64,000 nucleotides of DNA from Lytechinus variegatus (lineage: Eukaryota > Echinodermata > Echinoidea > Temnopleuroida > Toxopneustidae): positions 59,827,197 to 59,891,196 of the forward strand of contig NC_054741.1 of assembly GCF_018143015.1 (NCBI RefSeq), read 5' to 3'. Positions 12,201 to 24,200 of this stretch are shown here, piece after piece. Below the pieces are notes generated by a model. The model worked only from the letters and a program-made list of their open reading frames with translations, ran no database searches and was not told where the DNA came from. The number at the start of each line of letters is the position of its first letter. Position 1 is the stretch's first letter. A program made the position numbers and the translations under genes.

Positions 12201-15200
12201 TTAATATCAATGTTTCCATTTCCTCTTATTTAACATGAATGATGAGACATGATCGTACAGTAGGCCTATTCTGAAATTGACTAAGCCTGAGTCATATCGA
12301 TTATTTTGAAAACCGGTGTTCGACAGCTCTAATTCGATCGAACATCGATGCATCGAATATTGAAGGCGGGGAAAATTTAGTCTTTTGTTTTTGCGTCGAT
12401 GCGATGCGCTTTGCATATGCACTACGCACTGACGGTATGCGCTGCTGGCGTTGGCCGGGTGAGCGTTGCACAAGCAGATGACAGAGCAAAGTTCATTTGT
12501 ATTTTCCATGATCACAAAACACACAAAAAAGGCCGGGGACCAAAGCAGAATTCTTCCCAAAATATCTTCAACAATGATATTTGCAGATGACAACATATAA
12601 GTTTAAAATGAAACAATAATAAAGACATGAATCACACAGAGTCGATCCGAATGATTTTCAGTCGACTAGCATTCGCAGTCCATTCACCAGCCCCGTCCGC
12701 AGCTCCGTACACTCACTCTCCCGAACGACAGGCGTGCTTGACGTCAGCGCCAGCAAACAATTGCAATCAACGGAGAGCGCTGTAACTTGCCTGAGATTGT
12801 GTAGTTGGATCCAAAATGAGCTCCAAATAAATTTATGGGAATAAATACGTAATTTTCTCTGGATGGTCATTTGAATTGCTATTCAATACTGATATAACGA
12901 TTGTGAGGAAAGATTGTGGAATATGAGTTATGACGATGTTCGAGAATTAATCCTGATAATGACAATCCAGTTTTTTAGACGCAATTGAGCATGCGATCAA
13001 AATGAATACGAATGTTTCGAATCGAGCCCTAAATTCATCTAAATTATTACGATTTAACAAGATTTTATGGTCATACTAAGAATATTGACGATGTCAGCAA
13101 AGTATGTTATGTTCATATGGAAGAAATAATACTGGGATTATTTCTATTGTTCCATCTCTGGACGTCTCCTCCAAGCTCCGAGAAAATAAGCACAATGCGC
13201 ATGCGTGTTTGATGACGTATGACATATTTTCCCATTCATGAAATCAGAGCCCAAAGTTGGGCACAAACTAGCTTCAAATTGATGGGGAAAAATATCAAAC
13301 GCAATTTTCTCTGTTTTGTCATGTAAAATGTTATTATATGGTGATATTACGAACTTGAACAGAGTTTTTGCATGTAGACAATGTTCGAGAATTAATCCTG
13401 ACGTGATGATTATTTTTTTTAGACAAGTGCACTAGCTCGACTTAAGAAGTCAAGTCGATCGTCATGAGATGTCAGCCATTGAAAATTGAAACGAAATACA
13501 AACGTTTCACATCAAGCTATAAATTCATATTAATGATTATCATATGCAAATTATTGTTAAATATTACGATTAAATAATGTTCTATGGTCATGATTTTAAT
13601 ATTGTTCATGAAAGCAAGATTTATTTTACGTTGATCGCGTCAATTTCCGGCCATTTTCTGGTTTGATTAAAGAACAGTACTGCGCATGCACGATCGATGG
13701 CCATGACTTCCATTCATGAATTCATCGTGCATAAATTATCTCGGCACGAGCAGACGAGTAAGTCTCGAACTATGATCGAAATAAACTTCAAATTAATGGT
13801 GAATAGCATCATAATTACTCATTCGGTTTCATTTTGGGGGCAATAGAAATCAAGTAAGTAGTAGTAAAGTTGGACATTACTGATCGATATTTTGATGATT
13901 GATTGTGTAAACCAAACGAATCGGCTGGCCGACGTTTTTTTTTTTTTTTTCGATGCACCGATTTTGCAAAATCTGCACCGGTGTTCGATGACATCGATCG
14001 AACACCGATTTTAAAATCGATTCGACTCAGGCCTAAAATTGACCATTAAAACTTACGTTCTCTGGACAAGTAAAGTTCTTTGAATTTTGCTCTCTTTTGA
14101 GCAAAGTCTTCCTCTTGAAGTTTCTTTTCTTGCAGGACAGCCTGTAGAGAAGACTCCAGATCACCTACCCTTTGCTGGACACTGAGTACTTCCCCTGGAA
14201 AGGTTTAAAGTTAGATAAGAAAATTAAACACTGGTTGGTCTAAGTGTTACAAAGTGGTAAACAAACAGTAAACCCTACATGCTACTGATGGACTCTGGCT
14301 TCGCCCTCGCCAGTCAGTAGTTTGCCCACTAGCCGGACGCATATCGGATAGGCTATATAACACTGTGAAATGACTCAAAAAGCTGTGGAGATCAGAAAAA
14401 ACTTGACTTCAGACCAACTCAGCTCAATAGGAGCCAACCTAATTCTATGTACAGTGAACAATTTTATTAAAGGGATGGTCCGGACTGAAAGTATTTATAG
14501 CTTAATAAATAGAGTAGAATTCAATGAGCATAATGCCGAAAATTTCATCAAAATCGGATAACAAATAACAAAGTTATTGAATTTTAAAGTTAAGCAATAT
14601 TTTGTAAAAATATGCATTAAGATTTAAATATTTTCACCCCTTTAACCAAAATTGATTAGCATTTTGTAAGGCTGAACATTGTTATTTTCTGTACAGTCCT
14701 ATGTTTAAAAAAAAAAATCTGCAACACAAAAGGCCAAAGGGCTATTCCATGGTTACCAACGTTACATTTGGAAACACCTTGACTCATACTTGGAGCTGAA
14801 ATTCCATCATTATTGATAGGAACTAAGCATCTCTTCATCAAAAACAAAGTATGCAGTCTATCTTTGTATAAGAACAAAACTTGGGAAATTTTATTATGCT
14901 CCAGGCAAATCTTTGAAATGTGTCGGTTACTCATGTTACATGATTTAGACATGCACAAAATGAAAAGTTGACATAAGTGAAAAGTGTCCTCATACAAGGC
15001 TTTCATGAAAGTTGATTATATCCATTTCAAAGAAGTTTAAAATAGGGAGACAAACTTTGTATATAATTCAAAAAATAAAGAACACATGGTTTTTACTAGG
15101 GGTGCAGATAAAGTGGTTACTCACGTTATGGTTACTCATGTTACATTTTGTCCATGTACATGTTTGGTCAACAACATAAATGTCACTAAAAATTCAATGA

Positions 15201-18200
15201 TGTGTGTGAGATTCATGTTTCTGTTTCTGTAATAATATAAGTAGAATTTCAGACACCAGTTTATGTTTAAAGGTAACATTCTGAATAAGTTTCCTCCTCT
15301 GAGTCCTCTCTTTTACATATTGGTCAGTATATTGGTAATCATGTATTCACTAAACTGTACGAGATCTGGCTTGGGCTGTGTAAATCAAAAAATGTAAAAC
15401 AAATGCATTCCATTTCTGAAGACGGAAAGTCAATCTGTCCGAAACGACGAGTCTCTCTACTACTCATCATCTCTACCCGCCGACTCAAGCCAGCATCTCC
15501 TCATCAGCTCTACTACTCAAGCTGTTCTCAACTCATCAATCTTTCCTGGTTTACAGTCATTTTCAGGACTACTTTCAAGAAAAAATGCTCTACTCTCAAA
15601 TCTCCACTTTCTCGCCTATCCATTTCTTCTCTTCTTCTATCCACTGTTTCTATAACACTCCACATGGTGTACCGGAAACCACATCAGTGAAAAACAGAGA
15701 TACATGCACAACTAGGTGAGTCAGGTGCCCATCACTCACTATTTCTTTTGTTTTTTATTGTTGAATTTTAAAATATTTCATTTTTTATAGATTTGACAAT
15801 AAGGACCAACTTGACTGAACCATACATTATTTAATGCTAAATGCTAATTCCAAATGTTCAGGGAGGAATTAATCTTTGTATCACTTGAAAATGAGAAGAA
15901 ATTGGAATATTTCATATAATAAAATACAAAAGAAATAGTGAGTGGATGACATCAAAGTCCCCTCATTTGCATACCAGCCAGGATGTGCATATTTTAACTT
16001 TTTTGTGATATTAAGCAAAACTATAAATGTCATAACTTTCTTATTCTACATCCGATTTTGATGAAATTTTCAGTGTTATGCTTGTTGGATTTTAATCTTT
16101 TTATTCATATCAACTTTTTATTAGGGTGGACTTGTCCTTTAAGTAGGCAACTTCAGGTGAATATTAGGAAAGGCTTTTCCAGCATGCTCACAATAAGGCT
16201 CAATATCTACGATTCACAAAAAACTTGAATTTTCACCCAGAATTCACAACTGAATAAGTGCCTATGTTGAGTTGACTTCTACCTTACAAAAAAAATTAGC
16301 ATAAAATTTGTAAAAAAATAACCCCTTTTCTCAAATTTCAAGCAATAAGTTGTCATTGACATTGCAATTGATAACTCCTTTTCTCAAATTTCAACCAATA
16401 AATTGTCATTGAAATTGCAATTGATTAATCAATTGCAATGTCAATGACAATTTATTGCTTGAATTTGAATTTGAGAAAAGGGGTTATTTTTTGACAAATT
16501 TTATGCCAATATTTTTTTGTAAAGTAGAAGTCTCTGTGTCTTAACACAGAGACCCATAGTCAACGGTCTCATTCTCATCTTTTTAGACTTGCATTATTTT
16601 GCAACATAAAAGCACTCCTAGTACCAATGAGGTCCAAACATTACATGTATGGACCTCATAGGCGACATCAGTGCTAAAATTGGGTTAGAGATTTATGTGG
16701 ATCTAAATTTATTGTAATTTTAACAAAAGTACTAGCTAAATTTGAGTCTTTTTATTAAATTTTGCTTTAATGAGACATTTATTTTGTAATAAATAACAAA
16801 AAATTGAAAGAAATGAAGGGGACCTTACATTTTGACGACTTTTTCCAGATTTTATTGCCAGTTGCTCTTCACTTCTGACTCGCGATCGAAGCTGATATGT
16901 AGATCACGTGATACGCGTTCTCGTCACCTGATCGGTTTGTTATTCTTTTCGCCAGACGTCAATAATTATATATTTCATAGTGCTAGCATTCATCGCGACC
17001 TTTAAATAATAAAACAACCTTCTATGGTGTTTCTGAAATAAAAATCTTTTTAATAATTAATTCCAATTTTGTGGATATGCTGTTATTCTATTCACATTTA
17101 TTTCCTATTTCATATAGGCCCTAAAACATTGCTAATATTAAAGTATATGAAGTTGAATTATATTTTAGAGTACATTGACATGAACACAAAGATTTAAATG
17201 AACTCTGATGTGGACATAATTATGAAGTAAATATATTTTGTGCTGTGATTTCTCATTTGAATTTTATATTCATGCGTCATTTGGGTTAATCATTTCTTTA
17301 TGCACATATTTTGCCTCCCCGCATTTCTTCCAATTTCGTACAATGTGTTGTTATTGTCACAATTTGGATTACCTAGCACGTATAACATCGACACTGGATG
17401 AAAAGTCTAAATTAAAATTATATTTTTGTAAGGGTTCAAATTATTTTTCAAGAGGATCTTATGTTAGGAAATTTTGCCTAATGTACCCATATTAAAAGAG
17501 CAATTATTCTTCTCAACCCAATTTAAAGAAAAGGTGTTTTATTTGCATTATGAGGAAAAAATGTGTGTAATCATGTTGATGCATATTATTTTTTGATCCA
17601 AGCAACACTGTGTCGTTCGTTTATGTCTGCGATTTTTTTCTCATGTATTTCTAATGTACAAAAATACTTTTAAAAATAATGAGTAATAGTTTAAAGATCT
17701 GTATTATTTTGCAAATCATTCAAGAAAGCACAATTTTAATTGAAAACTTTGTTTTCAGAAATTAAATTGGATTAAAAATAGTGAATTGCAGAAAAGCATT
17801 GTTGCTGGAACGCAAGCAATAACAGCAGACCACTGCAACGAAAGAAGCACATGAAATTGACTAACGTGTTTTTATTGTTTGTATTAAGTTGATTGATTAC
17901 AATGATGATGATGGTGGTTATGGTGATGACGGTGATGGTGGCGGGATAATGATGATATTGATGGTTGTAATGGCCATGATGATGATGACGTTAGTGATGA
18001 TGATGATGACTAGATGTTGTTTTGCTATTTTGTAGTGTTGTTATCTAGAAAAAAAATCCCGGTCCGAAACCGTCCCGGCAACTTCAAAATTTCCTTATCG
18101 GGATCCCGGCTCGTCCCGAATCCCGAAACATATCTCCACGCACAAATGCAATCCAAAAGTGTATACCTACATTTCCAGCCTTAAACACTGCGCACTGGTG

Positions 18201-21200
18201 GTGCACCAGACAGTCAAAGCATAGAACTATTAACTGTTAGCTCCAGTGGCGTACCGTGGGTCACGGCATTGGGGGGGCACCAGCAAAAAATTCGGGTCAC
18301 TTAGGGAGCGCGCGAAGCGCGCTCAGTTGTCAGGTATACTGACCTAATAGAGATATTTTAAGGACATGCAGTGCCATCAAACGGATATGTATCTCACTGA
18401 TTAAATAATGCGAGCGCGAAGCGCGAGCTGAAAATTTTTGATATTGACGGCTAAAAATTGACATTATAAGCGAATTTTTCTGTAATCATGATACTTTTTT
18501 TTGTATATACATATGTATTGACCCTAAACAAGGAAATTTTAAGGATTATATTTTAGAACCAATTAAGAGTATAATTATCTCACCATAGTCATCTAATGCT
18601 ATTGCCATCCTTTGCTGATTTTGTTAGAATTACATCTAAACACAGTGATGAAGCACCTTTTGTAGTCATGTAATCATGATTATCATACGCATCTTACTAA
18701 TCAAATACTGCAAGCGCAAAAGCGCGAGCTGAAAATTTAGGAAATATAGACCTGAAGAGGGGCATTCTAAGGGTTGTTTGTAGGAATTCTCTAAGACCCT
18801 ACGTATTTGACTAACCAAATAATGCGAGCGCAAAGCGCGAGCTGAAATTTTTGTATATATTGACCACAAACATGGATATTTTAAGGACTATAGTTACGAA
18901 TCCATTAAGTCAGAGTATACATATCTCACCATAGTCATCTAATGCGAGTGCCAAGCGCTTGCTGATTTTGTTAGAATTACATCTAAACACATGGAGCACT
19001 TTTTGAAGTCATTGTAATCATGATTATTATACGCATCTCACTAATGAAATACTGCGAGCGCGAAGCACGAGCTGAAAATCTAGGAAATTCAGACATGAAG
19101 AGGGGCATTCCAAGGCTTGTTTGTAGGAATTCACTAAGACCCCACGTATTTCACTAACCAAATGATGCGAGCGCGAAGCGCGAGTTAAAATTTTTTGATA
19201 TTCAGATCAGAAAAATTTACATTTTAAGGACTGATTTTAGGAGTTAATGAAGAGCAAAAATCTCACCAATCCACTAATGCGAACGTTAGCACGGACAGGA
19301 AATGTTTTATATTAAGACCTTAAAATAGGGCAATAACTTTCAGTAGTCATGAAAAATAAGAATATATCACTACTTAAAACAATAATAACTCTAATTGCGA
19401 GGAAATATATTATTTTGTTGTATATTGATTTGAAAACGGGAGGCTTTAGTACAGCAGGTTTATATATCTCGTTAAAAGGTCTATGCGAGCACCAGGAACA
19501 ATGAAGACACAATTAAGCAAATAATGTTTCATAAAGTTGTGAAAAAATGCTTCTTATGTTATATAATATAACACTATGATAAACAACAATTTCTTCTTTC
19601 CCCCACTACGTTTCTCTTCCTTTTTCCCTCTTTTTCTCCTTTTCCCCGTTTTTTTTTTTTTTGGCCAGCCGATTGGGGGGGCACGTGCCCCCCCATGCCC
19701 CCCCGTAGTTACGCCACTGGTTAGCTCCATGGTCAAAGTGTGCATGCCACCACCGCAAATTGTAAACATTCACTCAAAACGTGGGGAAAATAATGATACC
19801 TGATGAGACAGTCAAAGCGTGCCACCACCGCAAACTGTAAACATTAATGACCACTGACAAGACCGACCCGAATTATGTTTGAGTCGACCCAGCTGCTGAT
19901 CTGACAGTCCAATAACATACGTGTCGGTGCCACTGATCTGTGGTCGGTGCGCACGTGGTTGACAGTTATAAGCAAATTGCGTAATGTCTTGTCAGTGCGC
20001 CTGTGGCCCTAGCTAGCCCGGAATATGGATTAACTTTCAGTTTCACTCTCTCTCCCTCTCTCGTAACTCTGAACAGTATGATATCACCAAGGAGATATCT
20101 CCTTGATATCACTACTACTGAGAAAAGTGAATACTATCTTATCAGAGAAGCTTATTTGGAAATTTACACAAGATTAGTCCCGGCGGCCGGCACTTCGCAT
20201 CGAAACAACAAACTCATTTTTTCTTTAATCATGAATTACTTTCGATCGAGAAAACATTTGAATAGATACTCAGACTATTCACAGTAAAAAAAATATTTTG
20301 AACAACTATTTAAATATTAAGAAACATTGTTTAAGCCAGTCAATATACAACTATTTTTTAAACTATTAAACCAATAGAATTTTTTTTTTAAACTTTAAAC
20401 AGTTTGTTTTTAAAGATTTTTTTGCAATTTCCAACGATATTTTTTAAAACTGTTAATATCATTGGAAATTTGTTTGATGCATTTAACAACATATTTTTAC
20501 AACATATAGGGTATGATATGACTTTCAAAACAATGTTGTTTCAAAGTTTAAACAACGCCACTTTAAACATCGCCAATTCTAACAGCGTTTTGGTACAATT
20601 TTTAATTTAAGTCGAAATATATCTAGGAGAAATGATTTGACCAAAGAGCTATTAACAGCTCCATGATTTGACCGACTGGTTTGCAATTGTAAACATCAAG
20701 TCAACAGATGACAGATTGTCCCCAGTCGTGAACGACCAAGCACTTCCCGAAGTTCCCGGGATCCCCCCCCTTCTCTCTCTCTCTCTCTCCCGGCTCTAAC
20801 CAGCTGAAACATGATGCGCATTCGTCTAGTTGTTATTTGCAAACCCTTTCGCAAAAAAATACCCCAACAAATGCAATCATCACAAAATTAATGGCGACTT
20901 TTTTTAAATGACTAAATTTGCAAATACTCATAGATCATCATCGTCAATTGTTAGTAAATTATTTCATGATAAATTCACTAGTCCATACATATCGTAGCAG
21001 ATTCAACTCGAAAGTATGGGGTAAATGAATGACTCAGTAAAACGAACTGAGGCGAAAGAGGTCTGCACATGAGACTATACAGTAGACGATTGTTGTCTGC
21101 GTAGATCTCTCGGAGCCGTGTGCAAAGCGAGATTGCGTGCATGCTCATGCTATCGACGAGTACAGATAGCTATGTAATTGCGTAATATTTCGAGGTGCAT

Positions 21201-24200
21201 GTGCACACAGCCAGTTGAAACTAAATTGTTCTCTCGTATTTCGTAAGTACAATTACTAATTAGGGAAATATTACAACATGAATTTGGCCATTATTGATTT
21301 TATTTTCCTGCCGGGATACGGTCTAAGTTGATTGATCCCGGAACCGTCTCGGAACCGTCTCGGAGCCTCAGACCGCCGGGAATTCATCCCGATCCCGGAC
21401 CGACTGACAACACTATTATTTTGTCTTTGAATAAAATAAGTAGTGCAAATTTGAATTCATTTAAACTTTATTATGAAAATAGCATAAAAAATAATAAGAA
21501 ATTGGTATGCATTAAGGAAAATCCATCCCTCACCAAAAGAAAATTAAAAAAAAGTGATAATTGAGTGACAACGTAGGCCTTTATGCGAGCAGTTTTCCTT
21601 CAAATCGGAAACAATGTTTAAAAAAATAAAGGATATGTCATTTTCTATAAATACATGCTAATGACATTCATTGTACCTTCAATATATCAATAGAACTTCA
21701 TACCCGTTCCAAAAAGAAAAAAGGTGAGTCATTACAGATCATCAAAATTGGAAAATATAGAGCAACAGCTCGTTTATGACGACAGAAATCAAGCACACGA
21801 AAATTTATTAACTCTAATTTTGTTCAAATAAAACCTCTGATTTTTCGATAATTTTTCTCATTTAAAAAAAATTATCAGGGTAAAAAATCCCCTTTCACTT
21901 GCAAAACAGTTTCAGTGTGTAGCGGTAATTTAAATCATTCACCTGATAACCAGAACTATCCAATAAAGTATCATTAATTCATGCGGGCGCGCAGCGCGTG
22001 CTGCAACGTTTAATATATTGCTGTGAAGCGTAAAATAGAATGAATGTCATTTGAAATATATCTCACAGATAAAATAATACCAGCTCGACGCGCGAGCTAA
22101 AAAAATTACGTTTTCCGACCTTTTTTTCAAATCAATAACAAAATGGATATGAAATCAACCGACTTATGCGAGCATACAATTTAGACAGGATCTATCCTAT
22201 AACCTTTATAATATACAATGCCTAAAGTCATATAAAGAGAAACGCAGATTCTAAGTATTTTTTTTATAAACAGGATAACTACATAGACAATTTATTTGAA
22301 AATTTGGGATTCTTTTCCTAAAATGAATACAAAAGACAATAAAGAACACAATTTATTTTCGGACGAAGCCAACAAAATTAGGGGACCACCAAAAATTTTG
22401 TACAAGCAAAAGAAGGCTTTACAGGGGGTTGGGACCGATAACTTTTTGACAAGCAACAACAAAAGCACAATCTCCAATATAAAAAATAGAACAGAAAGTA
22501 CGCCTTGAACACAGGCCAAAATGCCTAACGATTTCTCCGCGGCATTAACAACTATCGCAAAGGGCGCTCCATTTATAAATAAAGATGGATGAACAGCTGT
22601 CTATGGCGACAAAATTTACCGCTAATATTTTCCAAGAATTGTGAGAAGTGGTCTGGAAATACAACAAAAGAACCGGTGAGTACCGATTAAACATTATTAT
22701 AGTATTCAATAGTACATATTCTATCAGTAGAATTTAAAAAAAACTCGCTAATATCACTTAGTTCTAAGCTAGGGCGGCCCAAACGCGCGTGAGTGGAGTC
22801 TCAGTTTATTAACACGGGTAAGTATTGCGGTGTCGCCTAGAGTGCATAAAAGTTCGATTAAGAAATCCACTCTTCTAGTCCGAGTCGGGGCTCCCGTAAG
22901 TTAAAGGTCAAGACAAAGTTTAGTAATCTTGAAAACTGTAGACAAGTTCCAGCACTGAAGATTGTTGATTCATCAGATGGCTGGAAAGTAGTACAACAAC
23001 GAATTTCTCCGATTAAACTTTCTAATTCCTCTGGCAAATGGATCGTAAACAAGAAAGAAATTCAGAAAATTAAGATCATTAAGACCTGGGGAATGGCATT
23101 TAACCCTAGTAAATGCACAACGATGCGGATCACAAGAGCCAGAAATCCGGTCAAAGCATCCTACCAGATGATGGGAACTGACCTCGAGGAGACCTCCCAC
23201 TAACCAGCAAAGATTTGGGTATCATCCTGCAGAACGACATGAGATGGAATAAACAGGTTGAGAATTCAAGAAAAAAGGCGATGAAAGTCCTTAATTTCTT
23301 GAAAAGGAACTTTTACCAATCCTCATCTAAGACGAAGGAGAAGCTGTATACTATGCTGGTTAAGCCTCATCTTAACTATGCGTCTTCAGCTTGGGATCCC
23401 TACACAACTACAAACATAAAAGATCTTGAAAGGGTCCAGAATGCAGCAGCTAGGTTCACCACCAACACTTATGGGCAAGACTGTAGTGTTACTGCTCTGA
23501 AGGACTCCTTGGGTTGGATCCCCCTACAAGAGGAAAGACAGGCTTCCCGAATCACCAGTTTATTCAAGATGATCCACGGTTTAATGGACGTCAACTACAA
23601 GGAATACATCTCTCTGAAGGAAAATCGAGCAAGACGGGGTCATGATCAACAATTCTACATTAAACATGTCAGAACAGACACACATGCAAACTCATTTTTC
23701 CCGAGGACTGTCAAAGCACAACGAACAATTGTGTACAACGGATAGCGGAGCGTGAACGTAGCGGTCGTGTACAGTTTTGCTTATTACATGACGTCATCCA
23801 GCCCTTGCCGAGAACCAATTTATGAATGAAAATATAGTAAGCATGCGCAGTGCAAGCCTTTTAATTCCCCACACAGAATTCCACCAAAACAAGTGTGCAA
23901 TTCTCTATCACCTCGTACCAAAATCGACCTAGAATTTCACTTTCCCGTATTTTATATGAATTATGAAAGGTATTCTCGGAGGATCTATTTTCTCACCGAT
24001 ACTGCACAGGTAAGCAAATTTCGATTACTTCTTGCTTTTCCGTCAAAATCTTACGAATTAGCGTCTATATGTCATCGTGTTCGTTGGAATTTGTAGAGTC
24101 TATCGCAACGTGCACAAAGTCAATTGGCTTCCGGGTTTCGGAGCGTCGCGTGAATATGCATGAAATTGCAGAGTTTCGATAATTTTTGATCGATACCGGA

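Noticed and set aside
22858..23052. Open frames just before the LINE fragment
   Set aside because: No recognisable domain and no good splice context; probably decayed repeat or upstream LINE sequence.
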